Positions 1 through 6,827 of a DNA stretch of 7,401 nt are shown here, in pieces (the stretch's first letter is position 1; every line of letters starts with the position of its first letter). The notes under the pieces were generated by a model. That model ran no database searches, had not been told where the DNA came from, and saw only the letters and a list, made by a program, of their open reading frames with translations. The stretch spans positions 1 to 7,401 of the forward strand of contig CAMNAT010000097.1 in assembly GCA_946531785.1 (NCBI GenBank), in the 5' to 3' direction. This DNA is from an uncultured Oscillospiraceae bacterium (lineage in GTDB: Bacteria; Bacillota; Clostridia; UBA1381). The translations under genes and the position numbers were made by a program.

Positions 1-378
1 GTAAATATCAACGGTAAAGCTTACACTGTGACCGGAGCGACAGCAGGCTCAAACGGATCGGCTTATCTCACGATCACAGGAGCGTCGAATGAGTTCATCG
101 AGCCGGATATGAAGGTCTACGACGGTGAGGGTTATCAGGGGACATCCGGCGAGGCGGCAAACGGTAAGAATATCTATTCCACCGTCATCCTCGGCAAGAA
201 CGCCTTCGGCACATCCGGCGACAGGACTGTGGAGATCATAAATAAGGATCTCGGCTCCGCCGGAACGGGCGATCCGCTCAATCAGCGCGGCACCGTCGGC
301 TGGAAGGGCTACAGATTCTTTAAGATCCTGGAGCAGACGAAGATGGCGAGGATCGAGTCGCTGGCGAGCCTTGGTTGA
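1..378 (+). CDS. Major capsid protein, N4-gp56 family (C-terminal part, 5' end outside window)
   Basis: The reading frame is open from base 1 and stops at TGA 376-378, so about 125 C-terminal residues are present and the true start lies upstream. The diagnostic part is the last 60 residues: YSTVILGKNAFG, then a loop, then NQRGTVGWKGY, FFKILEQTKMARIES and the end. This follows the 'vYatlvlGk.ayg ... RGTvGWK ... il....m.ri' ending that I know from N4-gp56-type capsid proteins of phages and Clostridia prophages. The protein would form the shell of the head. The first ~45 visible residues (NINGKAYTVTGA..., rich in G, T, S and A) look like a beta-rich loop or inserted segment ahead of the conserved end. 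A GTG at 28 lies inside the frame but is not the start, because the coding frame continues upstream. The family call is by motif memory, not by alignment. Confidence 0.85.
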   Translation, partial: VNINGKAYTVTGATAGSNGSAYLTITGASNEFIEPDMKVYDGEGYQGTSGEAANGKNIYSTVILGKNAFGTSGDRTVEIINKDLGSAGTGDPLNQRGTVGWKGYRFFKILEQTKMARIESLASLG

Positions 379-397
379 TGATAGGGGGTAAATAGTT

Positions 398-658
398 ATG
401 GCAAAGACAAATAAAGCGGCGGAGGCGGAAAAGCGCGTCACCGTCATCATACCGAAGCCCGATAATGTTGTCGGGGACACAGAAACCGTTGTCGGCGTGA
501 ACGGCAGGATGTATCAGATCCAGTATGACCGTCCCGTCGAGGTGCCGGCAATTGTAGCCGAGGTCATCTCGCACAGCCGCGAGCTGCAGGCGGAGATCCG
601 CACGCAGACCGAGAGCGCCATCATGCGCCCGGGCAAGGCGGCGCTTGCTGAGCTGTGA
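398..658 (+). CDS. Small conserved phage protein downstream of capsid gene, function unknown
   Basis: The gene encodes 86 residues, ATG 398 to TGA 656-658. A strong Shine-Dalgarno AGGGGGT at 383-389 sits 8 bases before the ATG, which fixes the start. The protein has a Lys/Ala/Glu-rich start (MAKTNKAAEAEKRV), then a compact central part with VTVIIPKP, VVGVNGRMYQIQ and RPVEVPAIVAEVI, and a polar, probably helical tail. Small proteins with a 'V.VNG..y.i..g..VeVP..vaevi..s' core often sit directly after N4-gp56-type capsid genes in Firmicutes prophages. Position suggests a head role such as decoration, head completion or an assembly factor, but nothing in the sequence proves it. No signal peptide, membrane segment or cysteine is present. 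The stop overlaps the start of the portal gene by one base (TGATG), so the two are probably translationally coupled. Confidence 0.8.
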   Translation: MAKTNKAAEAEKRVTVIIPKPDNVVGDTETVVGVNGRMYQIQYDRPVEVPAIVAEVISHSRELQAEIRTQTESAIMRPGKAALAEL

Positions 659-2274
659 TGGCGGAGTTTATCTATACCGGGCGCGTAGCGGAGGATACGC
701 GCTCGGCAGCGCTCCGCTGCTATGAGACCTACCGCTCCGACCGCGAGAGCTATATAGCCCGCGTCCGCGACAACGAGCGGTATTACCGCTCGTTTTATGA
801 TAAGGATTCCGGGCGGCTCATGCGCCGTCCCGACTGCGGAACGCCGCTGCTTTTCGCGTGTATCGACAATGCCGCAGCGGACGCGTCCTCAAGCTATCCG
901 GTGCCGCATATCTTAGAGCGCGAGCCGGACGGAACGGAGGCGGCAGAGGCGCTTTCAAAGCTGCTGCCGGTACAGATGGAGATGTGCCGGTTCAGGCGCG
1001 TGTATAACACGAACAATCTCAACAAGCTCAAATACGGCACCGCCATCTACGGCGTTTTCTATGACGGCGCGGAAAAGAGCATAGATATCCGCGCGGTGGA
1101 TCTGATGGACATATATATAGATATGCATCTTAAAAATGTTCAGGACAGCCGCTTCATGTTCATCTCAGCAGCGGTGGATAACGAGGTATTGAAGGGACAG
1201 TACCCGCAGTTCGAGCCGCTCTTTACCGGCGATTGCGAGATAGAGGGCATCGCCTCGTCATATAAGCTCACGAACCGCTGCGAGGTGCTCGACTGCTACT
1301 ATAAAAAGGCGGACGGCACGCTGCATATGATGAAGCTGTGCAAGGGCGTTATCATCGAGGCGACCGAGGACATGGACGGGTATGAAAACGGGCTCTACGA
1401 TCACGGGCTCTACCCGGTCGTTATCGACAACATGTACCCCATCGAGGACTGCCCCTTCGGATTCGGTATGCTCGATATCGGCAAGGCTACGCAGATACAG
1501 ATAGATAAGCTCGATAACGCCATCACCAAGAATGTGATGATAACCGCGCGGCAGAGATATTTTTCAAAGCGGTCGAGCGGGATAAATGTTGAGGAGTTCT
1601 CCGATATAGACCGCGACATAGTGAGCATAGAGGGGGACATAGAAGAGGCGGCAAAGCCCATTGTTTCGACCTCGCTCACCGCCAATCCCATCATTCACCG
1701 CGAGAACAAAAAGGCGGAGCTGAAGGAGCTTCTTGCAAACCGCGACTTCCAGCAGGGACAGACCACCGGCGGCGTGACGGCGGCATCGGCGATCAAGGCT
1801 CTGCGCGAGACGGGCGAGAAGCGGTCGAGGAAGATGATCGCCGGCACATATGATGTGTACAAGGAGCTCATCTTCATGACCATTGAGCTCATCCGCCAGT
1901 TCTATAACGACGAGCGCACCTTCCGCGTCGATTCCGAGCCGGGCAAAAGGGAGTTCATCGCGTTCAGCAACAGAATGCTCAAAAGGAGCGCGTTCGATCC
2001 CTCTGACGGCAGCTATAAAAGCCGTCCGGTGGAGTTCGATATCGAGGTCGTTCCGCAGGCGGAGGATCCGTTCACTCAGGAGCAGCAGAACGAGACCGCG
2101 CTCACGCTATGGAACGCGGGCTTTTTCCTGCCGCAGAATCTGGAGCAGGCGCGGATCGTGCTGAAGAATATGGATTTCAAGGGCAAGGGACAGCTCATAA
2201 ACGATATTGAGGGCGCCATAGCGCGGCTTGCGGAGGTGGATAGCGATGTACCTGAGGGAGAACCCGGAGAATGA
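658..2274 (+). CDS. Phage portal protein
   Basis: The predicted protein has 538 residues from ATG 658. A GTG one codon upstream (655) is possible, but the ATG forms a TGATG stop-start overlap with the preceding gene and is preferred. No good Shine-Dalgarno lies at normal distance (AAGGCGG at 635-641 is 16 bases away), so coupled re-initiation is likely. The portal is the ring at one vertex of the head through which DNA is pumped by the terminase and later leaves. Supporting features are the N-terminal helical part with RDNERYYRSFYDKDSGR, the central PIEDCPFGFG (about residues 261-270) followed by an Ile/Asp-rich helix DIGKATQIQIDKLDNAI, and NRDFQQGQTTGGVTAASAI starting at residue 361. The last motif leads into a long helix (KALRETGEKRSRKMI), a pattern I associate with Clostridia prophage portals. 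The tail ends in acidic residues (DSDVPEGEPGE). Length fits podoviral portals. The 3' end overlaps the next gene by 29 bases. Confidence 0.85.
   Translation: MAEFIYTGRVAEDTRSAALRCYETYRSDRESYIARVRDNERYYRSFYDKDSGRLMRRPDCGTPLLFACIDNAAADASSSYPVPHILEREPDGTEAAEALSKLLPVQMEMCRFRRVYNTNNLNKLKYGTAIYGVFYDGAEKSIDIRAVDLMDIYIDMHLKNVQDSRFMFISAAVDNEVLKGQYPQFEPLFTGDCEIEGIASSYKLTNRCEVLDCYYKKADGTLHMMKLCKGVIIEATEDMDGYENGLYDHGLYPVVIDNMYPIEDCPFGFGMLDIGKATQIQIDKLDNAITKNVMITARQRYFSKRSSGINVEEFSDIDRDIVSIEGDIEEAAKPIVSTSLTANPIIHRENKKAELKELLANRDFQQGQTTGGVTAASAIKALRETGEKRSRKMIAGTYDVYKELIFMTIELIRQFYNDERTFRVDSEPGKREFIAFSNRMLKRSAFDPSDGSYKSRPVEFDIEVVPQAEDPFTQEQQNETALTLWNAGFFLPQNLEQARIVLKNMDFKGKGQLINDIEGAIARLAEVDSDVPEGEPGE
2232..2238 (+). 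promoter_or_regulatory. Ribosome binding site deciding the start of the stabilization/tail-tube gene
   Basis: GGAGGTG lies inside the portal coding sequence, 7 bases before ATG 2246. It is a near-perfect anti-16S match. It selects ATG 2246 over the upstream in-frame TTG at 2228 (which precedes the site) and implies that this gene can be translated independently of the portal. Confidence 0.8.
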
Positions 2275-4150
2275 CAGCTTAAAAAGCCGCGGCACATACC
2301 GTTTCTACGGGCTTGACCGCACTCGCCGCCCCGGGCGCGGCGCGATGGAGGCTATGACGAATATGACCGCCGCCGAGTTTCCATGCGCCGCGCCGGCTCC
2401 GTCAAGGGCTGCTGTCGTATCGGTATCAGAGGATATACAGGCTGTTGCCGCGCCGGATGCGCTCATAAGCGGCAGCGTTGCCGGACTCACAGGAGTTATG
2501 GGCGGCTCGTTTTACTATAACGGTGTGAATAAGTCAGGGAGATATGTCCTGCGTTCGGATTTCGACTGGACTATAGCCCGGCTCGGCAAGGTGTATATAA
2601 TAAACGGCACCGGCTCCGGCGGCAAGGCTGCGTTTACATACAATGCGGATACCGATGAGCTCCGTCCGCTCATAAAAACTATGGACAGGCTCATCGTCAC
2701 AGCCGGAGAGGACGCCACAAAGGGCTGCTATCTTGAGACCTACAGATATTATCATTCGGATGTGGCTGATCATTGGGTCGTGCTCGACGACGGCTCGCAT
2801 ATGGCGGGCAGCGAGTTCTATACGCAGTATAACAGCTACGCGACAGAGAACAATATCTTTATGCAGTACTTTAAGCCGGGTGATGAGGTCGAGATCTCCG
2901 GATTCCCCGGGAGCCGTCCGGAGGAGAGGATCTGGTACTATAACGGCGGCTCGGGAGACAGCGGCGAGCTGGTGCCGGTAGAGAATTACGATGTGAGTGT
3001 AAACAACACCGTGGATAAGACCGCGGAGCGCATGAGCCGGATAGACAGGGACGCCATCGTGCTTGCAAAGGTGAAAGGCTTTGAGGTCACGATCTCCGGA
3101 GGGTATTTCGCGCACAGGATATTTTTTGAGCTGTCTGATAAGACCGGCGCGAAAAATGAATTCAAAAGCATGCTCGGCCTCGGCAGGAACAATGCGAACT
3201 ACTACGCGCAGGGCGTTTCCATCAGGCTTGCGTATCCGGCGTTTTCGGATATAGCGGTGCATGATAACAGGCTCTGGGGAACGACGGTAAACGGCGAGCA
3301 TATCTACGGCTCTGCATCGGACGATATCTCAGACTTTTCCGGCGATGCCATTAACGACAAGCTCGCTGTGCGTCTTACGCCGTATCTGCCCGGCTCGTTC
3401 TCGGGCATCTGCAGCTATGGGGGCGACCTTATCGTATTCAAGGAGAACGCGATCATCATCGTCTGGGGCAGTACAGCTGCGGGGTACAGATATGAGATCA
3501 TACCCGGTGTCGGGTGTATCGATCCGCGCTCTGTCGCGGTGACCTATACCGGTGTGATATTTCTGTCCCATAAGGGGTTTTATATATACGACGGCGCCGC
3601 GCCGCGGCAGATCTCGGCGAAGCTGAACGCGGAATATACCGCGGCGGTCTCCGGCTTTGACGGGGACACATATTTTGCCTCGGCTCAGCGTCAGGACGGC
3701 GTGTGGGAGCTTCTGGCTTACGATATGCGCTGCGGAGCATGGCATATCCGTGACGACTTCAACGCTCTTGGCATGTTCCGGTTTAAGGGCGGGTTTTATT
3801 TCGCGGATAAGCGTGGGATCTATACCGAGAGCGGCGAGCCGGATGAATGGAGCTTCACGCTTGCGCGCACAACGGACAATACGCTCGACAATAAGACCGT
3901 CAATGAGCTGTGGATATATGCCGATGTATCGGACGGCGCGGAGTTTACGGTATATACCGATATATCAGACGGCGGATGGCGCGAGCATACGACCTTTAAC
4001 GATACGGGGCTGAAGCTTTACCGCTGTCCGGTCCGCGCTCTATCCGGCACGAATTACCGCATCAGGATAGACGGGCATGGCAGCGTGGTGTTCTATGAAA
4101 TAGAGGTCAAAGAGAGCGACCATAAGGGCAGGAGATATAAGGAGAGATAA
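2246..4150 (+). CDS. Packaged-DNA stabilization / tail-tube-like protein (beta-rich)
   Basis: The predicted protein has 634 residues from ATG 2246, chosen for the GGAGGTG site 7 bases upstream. A TTG at 2228 would add six residues but lacks such a site. Near the N-terminus, FYGLDRTRRPGRGAMEAMTNM (about residues 20-40) matches a 'f.GlnRt..i..gef.dm.NmT...yP.l..R' opening that I know from Clostridia prophage proteins of this kind. About residues 205-300 hold FKPGDEVEISGFPG and look like an inserted beta domain. About residues 385-450 hold YGGDLIVFKENAIIIVWG, PGVGCIDPRSV and GVIFLSHKGFYIYDG, blade-like strands reminiscent of beta-propeller DNA-stabilization proteins (P22 gp10 type). The C-terminus (YRIRIDGHGSVVFYEIEV) reads as a closing beta sandwich. 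The likely role is closing the portal after packaging or forming the short tail. It follows the portal gene with a 29-base overlap. Exact role is inference; a tail-tube or hub role is the main alternative. Confidence 0.7.
   Translation: MYLRENPENDSLKSRGTYRFYGLDRTRRPGRGAMEAMTNMTAAEFPCAAPAPSRAAVVSVSEDIQAVAAPDALISGSVAGLTGVMGGSFYYNGVNKSGRYVLRSDFDWTIARLGKVYIINGTGSGGKAAFTYNADTDELRPLIKTMDRLIVTAGEDATKGCYLETYRYYHSDVADHWVVLDDGSHMAGSEFYTQYNSYATENNIFMQYFKPGDEVEISGFPGSRPEERIWYYNGGSGDSGELVPVENYDVSVNNTVDKTAERMSRIDRDAIVLAKVKGFEVTISGGYFAHRIFFELSDKTGAKNEFKSMLGLGRNNANYYAQGVSIRLAYPAFSDIAVHDNRLWGTTVNGEHIYGSASDDISDFSGDAINDKLAVRLTPYLPGSFSGICSYGGDLIVFKENAIIIVWGSTAAGYRYEIIPGVGCIDPRSVAVTYTGVIFLSHKGFYIYDGAAPRQISAKLNAEYTAAVSGFDGDTYFASAQRQDGVWELLAYDMRCGAWHIRDDFNALGMFRFKGGFYFADKRGIYTESGEPDEWSFTLARTTDNTLDNKTVNELWIYADVSDGAEFTVYTDISDGGWREHTTFNDTGLKLYRCPVRALSGTNYRIRIDGHGSVVFYEIEVKESDHKGRRYKER
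4139..4146 (+). promoter_or_regulatory. Ribosome binding site for the small coiled-coil gene
   Basis: AAGGAGAG ends 6 bases before ATG 4153. It lies within the last codons of the preceding gene, encoding its final Lys-Glu-Arg residues. A site this strong before a 63-residue frame supports it as a genuine gene. Confidence 0.75.
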
Positions 4151-4152
4151 AT

Positions 4153-4344
4153 ATGGTACATATAAAGCAGCCGCCCGGGGATATCGAGGAGCTGCGCGGA
4201 TATCTGTCCGCGCTTGCATCGGAGCTGAATCGCGCGTTCATCGCGATCGAGGAGCGGCTAAACGATGCCGCGGTGTCCTCGGCGGATATCTCGGCGCGGC
4301 TCTATTCGCTCACAGAGCGCGTTGAGGCGCTGGAGAATGAGTAA
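4153..4344 (+). CDS. Small coiled-coil protein, function unknown (63 aa)
   Basis: The gene encodes 63 residues, ATG 4153 to TAA 4342-4344, with the strong site AAGGAGAG 6 bases upstream. After a short start (MVHIKQPPGDI) nearly the whole chain looks like one amphipathic helix with heptad-like spacing of hydrophobics: LRGYLSALASELNRAFIAIE, then a short Ala/Ser/Asp stretch, then ISARLYSLTERVEALENE. There is no helix-turn-helix, cysteine or membrane segment. It starts 2 bases after the stabilization/tail-tube gene and its end overlaps the terminase start by 8 bases. That position is where many phages carry the small terminase subunit, but 63 residues is short for that family and no DNA-binding part is visible. 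A coiled-coil chaperone or oligomerization factor for the neighbouring tail protein is equally possible. The family is not recognised. Confidence 0.75.
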   Translation: MVHIKQPPGDIEELRGYLSALASELNRAFIAIEERLNDAAVSSADISARLYSLTERVEALENE

Positions 4345-5740
4345 TATAATCTGGAAGCCGCAGCCGCGGCAGGCGGAATTTATGTCCCGGCCGGAGTATG
4401 AGGTTCTCTATGGCGGCGCGGCGGGCGGAGGCAAGAGCGACGCGATCATTGCCGAGGCGCTGCGGCAGATAGATAACCCCAACTACCGCGGGATCATCTT
4501 CCGTAAATCGTACCCTCAGTGCCGGGAGCTGATAATCAAATCGCTGCGTATGTACAGCGCGGTATGTCCGGGCGCGGTATATAACGGGTCGGAGCATTAC
4601 TGGCGGTTCCCGTCGGGGGCGAAGATATATTTCGGCTCCATGCCCAACCGCGACAGCTATCTGAGCTATCAGGGCCTGTCGTATTCATATATCGCCTTTG
4701 ACGAGCTGACGCATTTCACCCAGGAGGAGTATGAGTATCTCATATCCCGAAACCGTGCCGACGGCGCGGGGCTGAGGGTATATATCCGCGCCACCGCAAA
4801 CCCCGGCGGCATCGGGCATGGATGGGTGAAGGAGCGGTTCATAACCGCGTCCGAGCCGGGCGTGCCGTACAGCGTCACCGCCAATGTTCCCGACGGCTCC
4901 GGCGGCACGCGCGAGGTGAGAGTGAGCCGGGTTTTCATCCCGTCCTCGGTGCTGGACAATAAGGCGCTCCTGGATAACGATCCGGGCTATATCGCAAAGC
5001 TCGCGATGCTGCCCGAGGCGCAGAAGCGCGCGCTGCTCTATGGCGACTGGGACAGCTATGAGGGACAGGTATTCACCGAGTGGAAAAATGACCCGTCGGG
5101 GTATATAACAAGGCGCGGCACGCATGTGATCGAGCCGTTTGAGATACCCCGATCATGGCGGCGGTGGCGCAGCTTTGACTTCGGCTATTCAAGACCGTAT
5201 ACCGTCCAGTGGTGGGCGGTGGACTATGACGGGCGGGCGTATCTTTACCGTCAGCTTTACGGCGGCGTGCCCGGCAAGGCTAACACCGGCGTGCGCGACC
5301 AGCCGCGCGAGATCGCGAAAAAGATCCGCGCGATCGAGGATGAATGCGAGGCGGGCAATACCATCCGCGGCGTTGCCGATCCCGCGATCTGGGATGAGAG
5401 CCGCGGCAGGGACGGAACGATAATCCGCATGATGGAGAGCGAGGGTATATATTTTGAAAAGGGCAGGCATGACCGGCTCTCGGGGAAGATGCAGTGTCAC
5501 TACCGTATGGCGTTCGACGATGAGGAGCGCCCGATGATGTATGTATTCAAAAACTGCCGCCCGTTCCTTTCCACCGTTCCGAATCTGATCTATGATATTA
5601 ATAATGTTGAGGATATCGACACGACCCAGGAGGATCACGACTATGACGCGATGCGGTATTTCTTTATGGCAAACCCCATCAGCCCGCCCGCGCCGAAGCC
5701 GGCAAGGGAGCGCATCTGGAATCCTCTGGACATTATGTAA
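4337..5740 (+). CDS. terL: Terminase large subunit (DNA packaging ATPase and nuclease)
   Basis: The predicted protein has 467 residues from ATG 4337, which overlaps the preceding gene in ATGAGTAA. The in-frame extension upstream to 4265 is Arg-rich, lacks a Shine-Dalgarno and is the shadow of the coiled-coil gene, so it is not used. This is the motor that cuts concatemeric phage DNA and pumps it through the portal. The ATPase part shows Walker A GGAAGGGKS (residues 26-34, K33), Walker B with flanks YSYIAFDELTHF (D122, E123 likely catalytic) and a coupling motif RATANPGG (151-158). The nuclease part shows the RNase H-like acidic positions: D281 in SFDFGYS, D348 in VADPAIWD and D437 (or D435) in HDYDAMRYF near the end. 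Length is typical and all motifs look intact. The local Shine-Dalgarno is weak (GAGG 4324-4327), so coupling to the upstream gene is likely. Confidence 0.95.
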   Translation: MSNIIWKPQPRQAEFMSRPEYEVLYGGAAGGGKSDAIIAEALRQIDNPNYRGIIFRKSYPQCRELIIKSLRMYSAVCPGAVYNGSEHYWRFPSGAKIYFGSMPNRDSYLSYQGLSYSYIAFDELTHFTQEEYEYLISRNRADGAGLRVYIRATANPGGIGHGWVKERFITASEPGVPYSVTANVPDGSGGTREVRVSRVFIPSSVLDNKALLDNDPGYIAKLAMLPEAQKRALLYGDWDSYEGQVFTEWKNDPSGYITRRGTHVIEPFEIPRSWRRWRSFDFGYSRPYTVQWWAVDYDGRAYLYRQLYGGVPGKANTGVRDQPREIAKKIRAIEDECEAGNTIRGVADPAIWDESRGRDGTIIRMMESEGIYFEKGRHDRLSGKMQCHYRMAFDDEERPMMYVFKNCRPFLSTVPNLIYDINNVEDIDTTQEDHDYDAMRYFFMANPISPPAPKPARERIWNPLDIM

Positions 5741-5752
5741 GGGAGTGAATGA

Positions 5753-6823
5753 ATGGCAGATAATAAACTGAAGCCTGATGACAGGGTAAAATATCTGGTC
5801 GAGTCGCAGGAATTCGGCACGCTGCAGCTTTCATATCCGGCGGGAACGACCGACGAGGAGATAGCAAAGAAGCAGTATGTACCGGTTGAAGAGGCGCGAA
5901 AGCACATAATAAGACCGGAAATGCCCGACGATGTCAAGAAGAGCGTGCGCGCGGAGGTGCTTGAGCCGTATCCCTTTAAGCAGCCGGAAAATATTCAGGG
6001 TCCGGCGGTGATACGGTATGTAAAGGCGGAGCCGTATTATGAGAGCAGGAGACTCGGCGACAAGCCGCGCATCTACGGCAGGACAGATACGGAATATGAC
6101 GCGCTCATAAACAGCGCGCTCAAAAAGCTTACAGACCGCGAGCCGTTCAGCTATGATCCGCAGTCCGATCCGGACTATACCGCCTATCGCGATCAGCTGC
6201 GCGAGGCCGCCGAGTCCGCTTACAGAAGGATACTGAACGAGAACAACACCTCGGTGTTCGGCGCGTCCGGCGCGGTGCTGTCTGAGGCTGCGGCGGCAAG
6301 GAGCACGGCTCTTAATAAGCTGCCGGAGGCATCCGGGGAGTTCTATGAGCGCGCGTATAAGCGGTATACCGACGAGACCAAGCGGCTCCGGAACGAGCTG
6401 TCGGATGTATCGAAGCTTGCCGATGCCGCATATAAGCGTATGCGCGAGGCGGATAACGACGAGTACACCCGCGCAAGACGGGCACAGCAGGATCTCTATA
6501 CCGAGGATCAGCGGCAGTTTGAAAACAGCATGTCCCTGCGCGAGGCGGAACGGCTCGAAAGAAGAGCGGCGCTCGATGAGGTCATGCGCGAGCGTGAGAT
6601 AGAGGGACAGGAAAATCTGAACCGCTCATCTGCTGCCGTAGCGGAGACTGATGAGATCTACGCCGCAAGCTATGCGGAATATCTCGCGGCGAAGCTCGCG
6701 GGGATGAGGCTCGATAATCAGCTCAAGGAAAAGGAGTACAACACCAAAAGCAGCGACTATGACAGCGGCTATTACAGAAAGCGCGGACAGATAGACGCGA
6801 TTCTGGGCATATACAGGGGGTGA
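5753..6823 (+). CDS. Unknown phage virion-type helical protein, possible internal/ejection protein
   Basis: The gene encodes 356 residues from ATG 5753, set by AAGGGAGTG at 5739-5747, which overlaps the terminase stop. Three parts are visible. Residues ~11-45 hold FGTLQLSYPAGTTDEEIAKK, resembling the short 'fPagts.eei.k' segment found near the start of several phage internal-virion or transglycosylase-like proteins. Residues ~45-130 are a charged, Pro-containing linker. From residue 131, PFSYDPQSDPDYTAYRDQL opens a long, mostly helical region containing GASGAVLSEAAAARSTAL and a highly charged coiled-coil-like stretch (~200-340, rich in R, E, A and D). The 'F.YDp.sDp.y.aY...y' motif with a following G/A/S-rich helix recurs in Clostridia phage proteins of unknown role. 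No enzymatic residues, signal peptide or clear membrane segment are seen. Position between terminase and fibre suggests a virion component, perhaps ejected with the DNA; that is inference. Confidence 0.8.
   Translation: MADNKLKPDDRVKYLVESQEFGTLQLSYPAGTTDEEIAKKQYVPVEEARKHIIRPEMPDDVKKSVRAEVLEPYPFKQPENIQGPAVIRYVKAEPYYESRRLGDKPRIYGRTDTEYDALINSALKKLTDREPFSYDPQSDPDYTAYRDQLREAAESAYRRILNENNTSVFGASGAVLSEAAAARSTALNKLPEASGEFYERAYKRYTDETKRLRNELSDVSKLADAAYKRMREADNDEYTRARRAQQDLYTEDQRQFENSMSLREAERLERRAALDEVMREREIEGQENLNRSSAAVAETDEIYAASYAEYLAAKLAGMRLDNQLKEKEYNTKSSDYDSGYYRKRGQIDAILGIYRG
6815..6822 (+). promoter_or_regulatory. Ribosome binding site supporting a TTG start
   Basis: AGGGGGTG lies 5 bases before TTG 6828 and overlaps the last codons and stop of the preceding gene. 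No in-frame ATG exists until near base 7297, deep inside the coding frame, so this site decides the TTG start. Confidence 0.75.
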
Positions 6824-6827
6824 TATA

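Noticed and set aside
141..222. Repeated ACATCCGGCGA (at about 142 and 211) in the capsid gene
   Set aside because: The two copies are short, encode TSGE and TSGD in Gly/Ser-rich loops, and sit in the same gene frame; chance and codon bias suffice.
49..574. Reverse-strand open frames across the capsid end and the small gene
   Set aside because: They run antisense to two genes with clear starts, stops or family motifs and cross the gene junction; their composition is shadow-like.
1111..1131. AT-rich tract (ATATATATAGATATG) resembling a promoter element or operator
   Set aside because: It is in frame within the portal gene, encoding Ile/Tyr/Asp codons, with no paired -35 element or following gene start.
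2534..3301. Long reverse-strand open frame (255 codons) antisense to the stabilization gene
   Set aside because: It lies wholly within a well-supported + strand gene. Its product is Arg/His/Ile-rich without family motifs, as expected from the complement of GC-rich codons, and no strong ribosome site was noted.
3329..3745. Reverse and alternative-frame open frames inside the stabilization gene
   Set aside because: The recognised + strand protein has family-like motifs across the same bases (VFKENAIIIVWG, GVGCIDPRSV), so the others are shadows.
4265..4336. N-terminal extension of the terminase upstream of ATG 4337
   Set aside because: It would overlap the coiled-coil gene in another frame, is Arg-rich, and lacks a ribosome site. 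Terminases of this type begin shortly before the Walker A motif, as the 4337 start gives.
4669..5638. Reverse-strand and +1 open frames inside the terminase gene
   Set aside because: All terminase motifs from Walker A to the final nuclease Asp are continuous in one + strand frame; the others have no motif support.
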